Assembly (NCBI RefSeq): GCF_032248455.1
Contig: NZ_JAVTTP010000001.1
Location: 2,850,501-2,914,500 of the forward strand
Origin: Pricia mediterranea
GTDB taxonomy: Bacteria; Bacteroidota; Bacteroidia; Flavobacteriales; Flavobacteriaceae
Direction of reading: 5' to 3'
DNA length: 64,000 nt
Below, one piece after another: positions 1 to 9,524 of the stretch. The position numbers were made by a program, and so were the translations under genes. The stretch's first letter is position 1; every line of letters begins with the position of its first letter. Below the pieces are notes generated by a model. It saw nothing but the letters and a program-made list of their open reading frames with translations. It did not search any database and had not been told where the DNA came from.

Positions 1-843
1 GATGTCTAAACTCTGCCATTCGCCGGCGGGCTTTTCGGCAGTGGTACTGGGGGACACCCGACTGTAGAGAGCGCCCATGTTATGGGAGTCGGCTTCCTTC
101 CCGTATGAGTCCACTACTTGAATCTCGTACATTCCTCGGAGATAGACACCGCTGTTATTGCCTTCGGGCACATTGACCTCCAGTTTTAGGTTGAAGTCCT
201 CGAATTCCTGCTCGGTTCGCAAGTTACCGTAATTGACATGGTCCCCGGCTTTGGGTTGAACGGGATCGTTCACCAATTCCCCGTCGATTACGTTAAATCC
301 GTTTGTATGTTTGGGATTGACGAGTCGCCAACCATCCAAGTTTTTACCATTAAAAAGCGATATCGGCTTTCCGTATTCCACATTACTCAAATTGGGGGTA
401 TCGGGCATCGGGGGCATGCGTTTTCCGGTAAATTTCTGGGTAGTTTCCCCGACATCGCCCCATGAAGGGCCCGTCATGGTGCCCTGTAGTTGTTCCCCTG
501 ATTTTTTGATTCGCAGCGTATAGGTGCGAATATGTTTGCGTTCGTCGGCCGCTCCTTTTTCTGTCTTGGTCACTTCGTTGGTGCGGGTTACTACCAGGGT
601 ATTGTCATTCGCTAGATACACATCCGACACGGGAAGGACGCTCCCTCCGATCCAGAGTAGTTCGGCATCCAGAAAGCTCCGTTGGTCATGCACGTTCAAC
701 CAGCCGACCCCGCCGCCTTCGATATCCAAGGCCCAAGCGCCCAAGAACGGGTTTTCTGTACTTGCCGATTGTGCGAAAGGGTTCGCCCAAGCCATGGGAG
801 TGCTAAGTAGAACGACTGCGATAAATAGGATGGTATTTTTCAT
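1..843 (-). CDS. DUF1080 / 3-keto-disaccharide hydrolase family protein, C-terminus outside window
   Basis: The minus strand is open from an ATG at 843 to the window edge (281 codons, no stop), so the 3' part of the gene is missing. The product starts with a Sec signal peptide (residues 1-20, ending PMAWA). A linker region follows, then the DUF1080 signature LFNGKNLDGW at residues 153-162 and the later NNSGVYLRGMYEIQVVDS segment, a jelly-roll pattern typical of PF06439. Family members include hydrolases or lyases acting on 3-keto-glycosides in the periplasm. Substrate cannot be read from the sequence. It fits the many Gfo/Idh/MocA dehydrogenases elsewhere in the window, which could supply 3-keto sugars. 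Family call is firm; exact reaction is inferred. Confidence 0.85.
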   Translation of the reverse strand, partial: MKNTILFIAVVLLSTPMAWANPFAQSASTENPFLGAWALDIEGGGVGWLNVHDQRSFLDAELLWIGGSVLPVSDVYLANDNTLVVTRTNEVTKTEKGAADERKHIRTYTLRIKKSGEQLQGTMTGPSWGDVGETTQKFTGKRMPPMPDTPNLSNVEYGKPISLFNGKNLDGWRLVNPKHTNGFNVIDGELVNDPVQPKAGDHVNYGNLRTEQEFEDFNLKLEVNVPEGNNSGVYLRGMYEIQVVDSYGKEADSHNMGALYSRVSPSTTAEKPAGEWQSLDI

Positions 844-938
844 TTGAGAACATCTTACATTACCTGAATTGGCAATTAAGATTCAATTTAACCAATTATT
901 TCAAAATCCCTCCTATTTTCAAATGAATTTAGTTCCTT

Positions 939-2666
939 TTACAGTACCGATGTGGATATCTCAATATCGGCATCCTTCCAAGCCTTGCCGAATTCTTCTT
1001 TAATTTCCTCAGCTTCTTCCTTTTTATTTTGTGCCATCAAGCTTTGGTAAAGACCCATTAAAGACCACCCGTTTTGACGGAGTTCTTCGAGATCTTCTCT
1101 ATATACTTTTTCGGCTTCCCCATATTTCTTGGCTTTCAATAACACGGAACCTAAGGTCTGTCTCGCCGGAATATGCCATGGCGCGGGTTCACTGTAAATC
1201 AATTGGTCTTCGAACACAACAGCCTCCCGAAGGTGTTCGATAGCTTTGGCCAAGTCGCCTTCCGCGGCAGCAACTTCACCTGATATTACGGCAAGTGCTA
1301 CCTTGGCTATACTTGAACTGGAGTTGGTATAATTGGCGACAATATTTTCGAGTTCCGGGTCGTTTTTCATGGTTTCAATAGCCACCAATTCTTCCTTGGC
1401 CTCTTTCAAATTATTCTTTCTTAGAAAGGCTATTGCCCGGGCATAGTGACGAATGAGTTTGAGGTGTTTGTAGTCATCCCCTTGATACGGTATCGTCAAT
1501 ATTTCGTTCCATTTGCCAAATCGGGTATAGGCCAAAAGGGGGGTAGAGGCAAAATCTTGCAAGAATGGTAGGCTTGCCAGTTCTGCCGCAGGCACTTTCT
1601 CCGCAGTTTTTTTGGCGGCATCGATAGCTGTCTTGCTATCGCCCAATAAACTGGCGGCCGACCACAAAAAATGCAGGTTATGCGGATAATAAGCCAAGGG
1701 GTACATTCCTTGCGCAAAACATTGCGAGATATAATCCTCGTCGGCCAAAATGGCTTCCTGATTTGCCTTTACCGCATCTTGATAGCGACCTACACGAATA
1801 TAGATGTGCCCTGGCATATGTACGATATGCCCGGCAGCCGGCATCAAGGCCCCCAACTTGTCGGCACTGGGCACGGCAAGATCCGGATCGGTAAGCTCCA
1901 TCATGTGAATGTAATAATGATGTGCACCCGGATGATCGGGATCGAGTTGAATGGCCTTTTCCAAGGCCGACTTACCCTTTAGCGTATTGGAAGCGGGATT
2001 GCCCTCATTGTCCCAATAGTTCCAGGGCATGGTGTTCATGATCGATTCCCCGTACATGGTCTGTATGTTGGCATCTTCCGGGAATTTTTCTACGACCTTG
2101 GCCATGGCTTGCATATAGGCGTTGTTCAAATCGGCGATATCCTCCGTTAAATCCTCGCTATATCTGGCAGCCAGCGCTTCGATCAAGGCTTGTTCCTTTG
2201 GATTTGCCTGGGCGGCCAACTTTTCTGCCTTTTCGAGGGCCTCATAGGCTTTTTGCTTCCGTTCATCGTCGGGAAGCGCGTCGTTGATGTTGGGCCCTAG
2301 AGCATAGGCCTGTCCCCAAAAGGTCATGGCCGAATTGGGGTCGAGCCGCGATGCTTCCATAAAGGCGCGATGTGCCTCGGCATGGTTAAAGGCATAGCTA
2401 AGCCGTACCCCTTGATCGAAAAATTTTTGTGCCTCCCCATTGCGCGTACTGATCGGAACAGTGAGGTTACCTAAATTTTCGAACAAGGGGGCGATTTGTC
2501 GGGTAGTATCCACATCGCTCAATAGGTATTTGGCAACAGTACACTTAATAGGATTCATACCTGCCTTTTGGAAGTTGTCGGTATTGGCTTCCGATCTTGG
2601 GACGGATACATAGATTGCCGATAACAGCAATATGGCGAGTGCGGCCAGGCTTACTTTTGTTTTCAT
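939..2666 (-). CDS. Secreted tetratricopeptide-repeat protein
   Basis: The ATG at 2666 is chosen rather than an upstream in-frame alternative start because it begins a clear signal peptide (MKTKVSLAALAILLLSAIYV). The 575-residue product carries helical TPR-like repeats, for example the FNHAEAHRAFMEASRLDPNSA unit around residue 90 and the GRYQDAVKANQEAILAD unit mid-protein. The IHMPGHIYIRVGRY segment is typical of a group of large Bacteroidota TPR proteins of unknown role. No catalytic motif is visible. It probably acts as a periplasmic scaffold. It is separated from its neighbours by AT-rich spacers and its link to glycan use is unproven. Confidence 0.8.
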   Translation of the reverse strand: MKTKVSLAALAILLLSAIYVSVPRSEANTDNFQKAGMNPIKCTVAKYLLSDVDTTRQIAPLFENLGNLTVPISTRNGEAQKFFDQGVRLSYAFNHAEAHRAFMEASRLDPNSAMTFWGQAYALGPNINDALPDDERKQKAYEALEKAEKLAAQANPKEQALIEALAARYSEDLTEDIADLNNAYMQAMAKVVEKFPEDANIQTMYGESIMNTMPWNYWDNEGNPASNTLKGKSALEKAIQLDPDHPGAHHYYIHMMELTDPDLAVPSADKLGALMPAAGHIVHMPGHIYIRVGRYQDAVKANQEAILADEDYISQCFAQGMYPLAYYPHNLHFLWSAASLLGDSKTAIDAAKKTAEKVPAAELASLPFLQDFASTPLLAYTRFGKWNEILTIPYQGDDYKHLKLIRHYARAIAFLRKNNLKEAKEELVAIETMKNDPELENIVANYTNSSSSIAKVALAVISGEVAAAEGDLAKAIEHLREAVVFEDQLIYSEPAPWHIPARQTLGSVLLKAKKYGEAEKVYREDLEELRQNGWSLMGLYQSLMAQNKKEEAEEIKEEFGKAWKDADIEISTSVL

Positions 2667-2868
2667 AGGACGATGATTTAATGATAGTGTCAATGGGGGA
2701 CACACAATGCCAAGCATTGAGATATCAAAATATTGAGGGGGAATTTAATGGGGGAAGGGGGAGGGATAATGTTTAAAGGTAATGAATTTTTAAATGGTAA
2801 AATAGGATGAGGGCCATCCTTCGAACCTTAAAAGCGTTTTTAAGGGTTAAAATAGGCTCTTAGTTTCC

Positions 2869-3099
2869 CTATTTGGGATCGTCGGCAGTAATCATTTGCT
2901 TGATACCCACATCGTAAGGCATCGGCAAAACACCGAACCGTTTTTCAAATTTACTGCTGTCAAACATGTAATCCCGGCCATATTGATATAATATTTCGGG
3001 CATTTCTCTCAAAAAGGGTGCAAACAGGCCGATCGGGTGGATCATCCATTTGAATGCTACTATCGAACGCACATCAAACCTCAGGATAGGTCCTCCCAA
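2869..3099 (-). pseudogene. C-terminal fragment of an NAD-dependent epimerase/dehydratase-type protein
   Basis: A 76-codon open stretch overlaps the 3' end of the PhoX-like gene. Its residues from about 18 onward (WMIHPIGLFAPFLREMPE, then the YQYGRDYMFDSSKFEKRFG segment) resemble the extreme C-terminus of SDR-type sugar epimerase proteins, in which FDSSKF is a recurrent motif. The N-terminal Rossmann domain and the YxxxK active site are absent, and the sequence upstream is occupied by another gene in a different frame. I read it as the stump left by a deletion that joined it to the neighbouring gene. An independent small protein is less likely. The resemblance is from memory of the family. 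Confidence 0.55.
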
Positions 3100-4490
3100 G
3101 GCCCCGTGATGGCTATGGTATCGCCATTCTCCTGAAGGTTTACAAAAAGGGTCTTTCCCGAAGGCGAAAATACCGCGCCGGCCATTTCTGATGTAGAACT
3201 AGTGTTGGTAGCAAAAGTGTATGTGGTTCCATCGGGTTTAATTCCCCTTAAATGGTTCAGCTCGCCATTGTCTTCACAGAGAATGAGATCGCCCCACGGG
3301 GCAATGGTAAGGTTATCGCACATATGAAGCACGTTCTTGTCCATAGACTCGGCAAAAAGCTCTAAAGTGGCAGGGACCGTACCGGTACTTTCGTTGCCTT
3401 CGTCCGGGGAAATTCTATACCTGAATATCTGGCCATGCTTATTAGCCCCCCCATTGGTACACACAAAATAGATTTCGTTTTCGCCGTACCACATCCCTTC
3501 GCCGCGGGCGAACCTCGCCGCTCCCATTTCAAAGCCCCGAAATCGGAGGTCATCTTTGGGCGATACCACGTCGTCGATGTCCAGCCATTCCACTTCAATG
3601 GGTTCATTCAGGGGAAATAGCGGTCCCTCCCAATTCCGGGTGTCAAGGCTTTGACGATTTTTTAAGGCCAAAACTTGTAAGCGGCCTCCCTCCAATAGCT
3701 TTTCCTTGACATTCGGAATGTAGCGATAAATGAGTCCGTCGTGGCGGTCTTCCGTCTCGTAAACGATACCGCTGTTCGGGTCTACGGCCACCGCTTCATG
3801 ATTGAAGCGCCCCATGCCCGTTATAGGAACAGGGTTGGCGAGGCCCTGTTCGATGGCAGGTACCTCGAACACAAAGCCGTGGTCTTTTTCGACGCTACCC
3901 TCAGCGGTAGTCACATCTTCCTCACAAGTGAGCCAGGAGCCCCATGGGGTTATGCCCCCCGCACAATTTCGATTGGTGCCTGCCAAACTAAGGTGTTGCC
4001 TTTCGACTTCTTGTGTACTCTCGTTAAATACCAAAGTGGTGGTGCCTCCAAGACTGGGCTTTTGCATTTGACCGGCATCGTATAGCGAAGCTGGATCTAT
4101 TTGGCGCAGCAATTCATTTTCTTTTCCAAACGGACTATCTTCCAGGGGCTCAGGATTGTTCTCATGGTTTCTGACCAAAATAACGTGGTTATCGGTATCG
4201 CCATAAAAAGCCCCCATGGCATCCGGTCTTCCGGGAACGAGGAAGCCATCGTTCATTTTTTGGCCCGCTTTTGATATGATTTTATAGGAAAATCCCTCGG
4301 GCAAGTCCAAATACCCTTGATTATCACGGACAAGCTTCAGATAGTCGCTAGCGTTTTCGGTAAAAAGGGTCGTGTCTTTCGCATAGAGCGCCCGTTGCGC
4401 AAAGGCCATAAAGCCCAAGCTCGCCAAGGTAGATTGTTTGATAAATGCCCTTCTTCCCGTCTCACTATTATTTGCCTTTTGTTGATTCAT
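3081..4490 (-). CDS. PhoX-like (DUF839) protein, Tat-exported
   Basis: The 469-residue product begins with an N-terminus containing RRAFIKQ followed by a hydrophobic stretch, a twin-arginine export signal. The body has the DUF839/PhoX hallmarks: NRNCAGGITPWGSWLTCEED around residues 175-193, HGFVFEVPA and MGRFNHEAVAVDP. PhoX enzymes are calcium/iron-dependent phosphatases with a beta-propeller fold, and the Cys and Glu in the CAGG...TCEE region belong to the metal site. The role here may be release of phosphate from organic phosphomonoesters, but DUF839 also contains proteins of unknown activity. The stop overlaps a truncated gene remnant, so the 3' border may be a rearrangement junction. Confidence 0.82.
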   Translation of the reverse strand: MNQQKANNSETGRRAFIKQSTLASLGFMAFAQRALYAKDTTLFTENASDYLKLVRDNQGYLDLPEGFSYKIISKAGQKMNDGFLVPGRPDAMGAFYGDTDNHVILVRNHENNPEPLEDSPFGKENELLRQIDPASLYDAGQMQKPSLGGTTTLVFNESTQEVERQHLSLAGTNRNCAGGITPWGSWLTCEEDVTTAEGSVEKDHGFVFEVPAIEQGLANPVPITGMGRFNHEAVAVDPNSGIVYETEDRHDGLIYRYIPNVKEKLLEGGRLQVLALKNRQSLDTRNWEGPLFPLNEPIEVEWLDIDDVVSPKDDLRFRGFEMGAARFARGEGMWYGENEIYFVCTNGGANKHGQIFRYRISPDEGNESTGTVPATLELFAESMDKNVLHMCDNLTIAPWGDLILCEDNGELNHLRGIKPDGTTYTFATNTSSTSEMAGAVFSPSGKTLFVNLQENGDTIAITGPWEDLS

Positions 4491-4658
4491 ATCTTTATTC
4501 GTTTGTTAAAACTATTCATTTTTCGAGATTTGAACACCTTTTGCATATACCAATTATTTATAAGGTGATTTCCGTTTCGTGGTTGTTAATAAGCTATTTA
4601 GTGACGGTTCGACAATTTCGATAGTCAGATTTTTCGATTAAACTTATGTTAAATTAAT

Positions 4659-4666
4659 TATATTTG
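4659..4666 (+). promoter_or_regulatory. Candidate -7 box (TAnnTTTG) for SusC/SusD pair 1
   Basis: TATATTTG matches the Bacteroidota -7 consensus TAnnTTTG exactly and lies 82 bases before the susC-like ATG. The surrounding sequence is AT-rich. No convincing -33 element was found, so this is a pattern match only. Confidence 0.4.
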
Positions 4667-4748
4667 GGGAGAACCTGATTTGCTATGGACCGGAATTATT
4701 GTTCTTATTTGGCAACTATCAAATATATCCAAAATAAACAGCCGACCT

Positions 4749-7700
4749 ATGAAACTGAAAACAAAGCAACTACTATTTTTTCTTTTATTCTTGCAACTGG
4801 CTGCCATTGGCCAGGCACAGGAGATTAGCGTATCGGGCGTCATAACCGATGCCACAACGAACGAACCGGTGCCAGGGGTCAATGTGGTTCAGAAGAACAC
4901 GACCAACGGGGTAGCCAGCGATTTTGACGGGAACTACTCCATCAACGTTCCGTCCGATGCCATTCTGATCTTTAGTGCCCTGGGATATAGTTCCCAAGAG
5001 GTTGCCGTAAACGGACGGACCGACCTGAACGTGGTACTGGCGGAAGATGCCGCCCTCTTGGATGAGGTGGTGGTCATCGGTTATGGTGAAGTACGTAAAA
5101 AAGACCTAACAGGTTCGGTAAGCCAGGTGGGGGGTGATGAGTTGGCGAACCTGCCTGCCGCGAGGGTGGATCAGACGCTGCAAGGAAGAGCCTCGGGAGT
5201 GCAGGTTTCCCAGATCAGCGGGGAACCTGGCGCGGCAACGACCATCCGAATTCGGGGTGGTAATTCCATCCAGGGCAATAACGAACCCCTATGGGTGATT
5301 GATGGGATTATCGTGGGTACGGATTACAATTTGAGCAACCTCAATACCAACGACATCAAATCCATTGATATCTTAAAGGACGCCGTAGCCGTTTCAATAT
5401 ACGGAACTCGAGGTGCCAATGGGGTCATTTTGGTAACGACAAAAAGTGGTGCCGGGGCCCCGGGGGGGACAACTAATGTTTCGATAAACGCTTACGGTGG
5501 ATTGCAGTCGATGGTCACCCAAGTCGATTTCCTCAATGGCCCGGAGCATGCGGCCTACGCCAACGAGGATGCGGCCTTTCGAAATTCGGCCCTTCCATTT
5601 GCGAATTTGGATAATGTACCTAACGTGGATTGGATTGACCAAGTGACCCAGTCCGCTCCTGTGCAAAATGTCGATGTGAGCGTTTCCGGGGTTTCCGAGA
5701 ATCGCGACGTGAACTATTACATTTCAGGCAACTATTTCGATCAAAAGGGACTGGTGCGTGCTACAGGCATCGAAAAGTACGTTTTCCGTGCCAATATGGA
5801 TATAAAATTGTCCGACATGTTCAAGGTCGGTTTCAGGGCCAACATTTCCAAATTACGACAGGAAAATACCAAATTCAACATCGATGCCCTGTACCTGGAA
5901 ACGACCCCGACCAGAGCCATTTTTGATTCCGAAGGAAACTATACCGCCCTGGATCCAATTACCGATGGCATTACACCGAATTATGAGGCCGATATTCGGC
6001 TAAAACAAGATCACAACTTGGAGACTAATATCCTTGGCAACGTTTATCTCGAGTTCAGGCCCTGGGAAAATACGGTGTTCAGATCCACCTTCAGTCCCGA
6101 AATCAACGATTATAAGAGAAATCGATTTAATCCCGGAGCCCTGCCGGACAACCTGATTACCGATGAGGGCGGCGATGCCCGAATCGACAATTCATTGCGG
6201 GTCAGTTTTATCAATGAGAATACATTGACCTACGATACCGATATTGGTGAAAACGACCATTTGACCGTATTGGCTGGGTTTACCCTTCAGAAAACTGAAT
6301 TTGAGACAAATTTTTCCCGATCTTTCGGATTATCCAATGATGTTACGGGTTTTAACAATCTGAGTTTTGGGGCCGATCCTACCCGGAACCAGCTTGGATC
6401 TGGTTATGATTCCTACCAATTGGCTTCCTGGCTGGGCAGAATCAATTATTCCCTGAACGATAAATATTTGTTCACGCTGGTTGGAAGGGTAGATGGCTCG
6501 TCGCGTTTTGCGCCGGGCAATAAGTATGCGTTTTTTCCCTCCGGAGCATTTGCGTGGAAGTTATCCGAGGAAGACTTTATCAAGGAGTTAAACGTTTTTA
6601 GCGACCTAAAACTGCGTGCCAGTTACGGTTTGTCGGGTAGTCAGGCGATACCTTCCTATAGAACTTTGGCGCTACTGGATGTGGCCAATACGACGTTCAA
6701 CGGAATCGAGAATTCGGGGGTGACTTTGGGCCGTCCCGAAAATCCCGCTCTTAAATGGGAAACTACCGAGCAGCTCGATATAGGTCTTGAAATGGGCTTT
6801 TTCGACAACCGGCTTTCCCTTGAGATCGATTATTACCAAAAACAGACCAGTGACCTGTTGCTCAACGCGCAGATACCCAGACAGACCGGTTTTGTGAGCA
6901 AGCTGCAAAACATCGGTCAGGTCGAAAATAGGGGTATGGAATTCTTGGTGAACAGTATCAATGTTTCGAACGATAATTTTCGCTGGTCGACATCGCTATC
7001 CCTGTCGGCGAACCGAAACAAGGTGACCGATCTGGGAGGTGTCGATTTTATCAACTTGGTCACTCCGGCCCAGCAGGGAGGGACCGGAGCCCGGATTATT
7101 GTCGGTGAAAGTGTGCCGGTATTTACGGGAGTTCGCTATTTGGGGACTTGGAAATCACAGGCGGAAATCGATGCGGCAGGTCTTGGGGGCAATCACGACG
7201 TAGGCGGTCCTCGCTTTGAAGATACGAACGGCGACGGCGAAATTACGGAAGACGATTTTGTAGTATTGGGAAGTCCCCAGCCCGACTTTTACTTCGGAAT
7301 CGGTAACACCCTATCGTACAAGAACATCGACCTTGACTTTTTCTTTCAGGGCACTTCGGGCAACGAGGTCTTCAACAGCCTGACCCAGACTGCCTATTTT
7401 GGTCGATCGGAAACTACAAAATACAAGGAGACCCTGAACCGATGGACGCCCGACAATCCCGATTCGGACATTCCGCGAGCGGGAGCCGTGGCCGCCTTGT
7501 CGGAAATCTTCAACAACTCGGTCATGATCGAGGATGCCTCCCACATAAGACTAAAAAGCCTTCGGCTGGGATATAATGTTCCCGTTGAAAAAATGGGACT
7601 AAAAGGGATCAAGGGCATCAATATCTACGCCGTGGGCACCAATCTGTTCGTACTGTCCGACTTTAGACTTAAAGATCCCGAAACCAGCCAGTTCGACGGG

Positions 7701-7796
7701 GATAGTGAACAGGAAAGTAATCTTACCACTGGATTTTCAAGAGGACAGTATCCCAGTTCGCGGACGATTTCGGTAGGTACCCAAATTAATTTTTGA
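4749..7796 (+). CDS. SusC/RagA-family TonB-dependent outer-membrane transporter 1
   Basis: The ATG at 4749 starts a clear signal peptide (MKLKTKQLLFFLLFLQLAAI...GQAQ); longer in-frame readings upstream lack one. The 1015-residue product has a carboxypeptidase-regulatory-like domain (about 27-105, with FDGNYSINV), the conserved DEVVVIGYGEVRKKDLTGSV stretch, a TonB plug (GRASGVQV...IRIRGGNSI, VIDGI, ILKDAVAVSIYGTRGANGVI) and a long beta-barrel ending in an aromatic residue (TQINF). It forms the barrel of a SusCD complex importing oligosaccharides across the outer membrane with TonB energy. The partner susD-like gene follows after 45 bases. Substrate is inferred from context as a sulfated glycan fragment. 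Confidence 0.95.
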   Translation: MKLKTKQLLFFLLFLQLAAIGQAQEISVSGVITDATTNEPVPGVNVVQKNTTNGVASDFDGNYSINVPSDAILIFSALGYSSQEVAVNGRTDLNVVLAEDAALLDEVVVIGYGEVRKKDLTGSVSQVGGDELANLPAARVDQTLQGRASGVQVSQISGEPGAATTIRIRGGNSIQGNNEPLWVIDGIIVGTDYNLSNLNTNDIKSIDILKDAVAVSIYGTRGANGVILVTTKSGAGAPGGTTNVSINAYGGLQSMVTQVDFLNGPEHAAYANEDAAFRNSALPFANLDNVPNVDWIDQVTQSAPVQNVDVSVSGVSENRDVNYYISGNYFDQKGLVRATGIEKYVFRANMDIKLSDMFKVGFRANISKLRQENTKFNIDALYLETTPTRAIFDSEGNYTALDPITDGITPNYEADIRLKQDHNLETNILGNVYLEFRPWENTVFRSTFSPEINDYKRNRFNPGALPDNLITDEGGDARIDNSLRVSFINENTLTYDTDIGENDHLTVLAGFTLQKTEFETNFSRSFGLSNDVTGFNNLSFGADPTRNQLGSGYDSYQLASWLGRINYSLNDKYLFTLVGRVDGSSRFAPGNKYAFFPSGAFAWKLSEEDFIKELNVFSDLKLRASYGLSGSQAIPSYRTLALLDVANTTFNGIENSGVTLGRPENPALKWETTEQLDIGLEMGFFDNRLSLEIDYYQKQTSDLLLNAQIPRQTGFVSKLQNIGQVENRGMEFLVNSINVSNDNFRWSTSLSLSANRNKVTDLGGVDFINLVTPAQQGGTGARIIVGESVPVFTGVRYLGTWKSQAEIDAAGLGGNHDVGGPRFEDTNGDGEITEDDFVVLGSPQPDFYFGIGNTLSYKNIDLDFFFQGTSGNEVFNSLTQTAYFGRSETTKYKETLNRWTPDNPDSDIPRAGAVAALSEIFNNSVMIEDASHIRLKSLRLGYNVPVEKMGLKGIKGINIYAVGTNLFVLSDFRLKDPETSQFDGDSEQESNLTTGFSRGQYPSSRTISVGTQINF

Positions 7797-7841
7797 GAGT
7801 TGCATAAATAGATCAAGCGCTTCCACAGAAAAACAAATTAT

Positions 7842-9365
7842 ATGAGACATTCAATATTTTTATTCGCACTATTGGTAACCCTGGGGTTTGGCGTTACCAG
7901 TTGTGATACCTATCTAGAAGAGGAGCCTAGGGACTTGGTTTCCCCTGGTAATTTTTTTAATACATCCTCTGAATTTGAATTAGCGATCGTAGGGATATAC
8001 GATATTTATAAGGATAATTCCCTGCACGGAAAAATAGGTTTGGACCGCTATTATGAAAATGGAGCGGACGTTATCGGTCCCAACAGGGTGTTCGGGCAAG
8101 TAGAACCTACCCAGTCTTACTCGCTGAGCGAGAGTAATATCGGCGCCATAGACCAAGGTGCCGGGGCACCTCTTACTTGGCAGAACCTTTATGCCATCGT
8201 TTTGAATACGAATTCCATATTGGACCAATTGGGGGCGAACGAAAATATATCCCAAGAGGAAAAAGAAAGGTTCGAGGCCGAAGCATTGTTCTTAAGGGCA
8301 TACGCGTATTATCATCTGACCAATCTTTGGGGCGATGTACCCTACTACCGCGACTTTTTACCGATCGAGGAGATACAGATGCTACCCCGAACGGATAAAA
8401 CGATGATCAGGGACGAGATTTTGGTCGACCTGCAGCAAGCACAAGACCTGCTACCGTCAAGCTATGAGACCAACGACTTCGGGAGGGCCAGTAAATGGAC
8501 CGCCGCCACCCTGATGGTCAAGATTTACCTAATCCAGCAAAAATGGCTGGAGGCACGGGACAAAGCCGTGGAAATTATCACTACTTCTCCTCACGATTTA
8601 TTGGAAGACTATGCGGCGGTCTTTGCTCCGGACAATGAGTATAACCAAGAAAGTATATGGGAAATCGATTTTATAAAGGATACCAATTCGAATGATTGGG
8701 TAGACCACTTTACGCCCCGGATACGGGATGAGCCTAAAGATCCTTCAAAACAGGATGCTTTAAGCGCCGCACTGGCGGAAAGGAACGAAGGGTTTACCGG
8801 ATACGGACTTGCAATTCCCCTGCCCGATTATGTAAACAAGTTTCCGATGGACGACTTGCGAAGACCTTCCAACATTACGACCGAATATCTCGGATTTGAA
8901 CTGAACTTCGCCTATATGCCCAAGATGTGGAACTTAGATCAGATCAATTCCCCCCGGGGCAACCACGGTGACAATAAAATCATTTTCAGGTTGGCCGATG
9001 TATATCTGATGGCCGCCGAGGCAGAGAACGAACTCAATGGTCCCGCAGCCGCTTACCAATATATTAATCGGGTTCGCGAGCGGGCCTACGAGCCCGACCA
9101 GCCTCTGGCGGGACTCTCCCAAGAAGATTTTAGACAGGCGATCTATGACGAGAGAAAGTGGGAGCTGGGCGGTGAAAACCACAGAAGAATGGACCTGATC
9201 CGATGGGGCATTTTGTTGGACGTCGTTAAAAATACGGAATACCGCATCTATGACCCGGCATCCAATATACAGCCTCATCACGTATTGTTGCCCATTCCCC
9301 CCGAAGAACTTCAACTCAATCCCGCCCTATTGGAATCCGATCCAACCAACAACGGGTATCGGTAA
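7842..9365 (+). CDS. SusD/RagB-family surface glycan-binding lipoprotein 1
   Basis: The 507-residue product has a lipoprotein signal with lipobox VTSC (Cys21) followed by DTYLEEEPRD, a typical SusD start. The family pattern includes EAEALFLRAYAYYHLTNLWGDVPYY in the N-terminal TPR region, LADVYLMAAEAENEL, the INRVRERA helix and YDERKWELGGENHRRMDLIRWG near the C-terminus. SusD proteins sit on the outer face of the outer membrane as a lid over the SusC barrel and bind the glycan. It lies 45 bases after its SusC partner and clearly shares its transcript. A hairpin directly follows the stop codon. Confidence 0.95.
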   Translation: MRHSIFLFALLVTLGFGVTSCDTYLEEEPRDLVSPGNFFNTSSEFELAIVGIYDIYKDNSLHGKIGLDRYYENGADVIGPNRVFGQVEPTQSYSLSESNIGAIDQGAGAPLTWQNLYAIVLNTNSILDQLGANENISQEEKERFEAEALFLRAYAYYHLTNLWGDVPYYRDFLPIEEIQMLPRTDKTMIRDEILVDLQQAQDLLPSSYETNDFGRASKWTAATLMVKIYLIQQKWLEARDKAVEIITTSPHDLLEDYAAVFAPDNEYNQESIWEIDFIKDTNSNDWVDHFTPRIRDEPKDPSKQDALSAALAERNEGFTGYGLAIPLPDYVNKFPMDDLRRPSNITTEYLGFELNFAYMPKMWNLDQINSPRGNHGDNKIIFRLADVYLMAAEAENELNGPAAAYQYINRVRERAYEPDQPLAGLSQEDFRQAIYDERKWELGGENHRRMDLIRWGILLDVVKNTEYRIYDPASNIQPHHVLLPIPPEELQLNPALLESDPTNNGYR

Positions 9366-9366
9366 A

Positions 9367-9385
9367 GGTGTTCGACCAGAACACC
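9367..9385 (+). other. Hairpin just after the susD-like stop codon
   Basis: GGTGTTC and GAACACC form a perfect 7-bp stem around a 5-base loop, starting two bases after the TAA. No U-run follows, so it is more likely a 3'-end stabilising or attenuating structure than a strong intrinsic terminator. Confidence 0.4.
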
Positions 9386-9410
9386 CAACCAATTTGAGTT
9401 AGGTATGTCC

Positions 9411-9490
9411 CTTCGAGACTCTCGAATTCGCTCAAGACAGGCTCAGTCGAGACGTTTTGATTGACCCTTCGACTGCGCTCAAGGTGACAA
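9411..9490. repeat. Intergenic dispersed-type repeat with inverted arms
   Basis: The stretch contains TTCGAGACTCTCGAA (6-base inverted arms), then GCTCAGTCGAG and a complementary CTTCGACTGCGCTC half, followed by AAGGTGACA. Pairs of TCGAG/CTCGA and CAGTCGA/TCGACTG arms give it a small foldable, MITE-like look. It lies between the SusD and sulfatase genes. I recall similar segments between genes of many Flavobacteriia; a copy-number search was not possible here. Confidence 0.4.
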
Positions 9491-9524
9491 AAGCGACCTT
9501 TAGGCTTCTAAGCGAATAGGCAAC

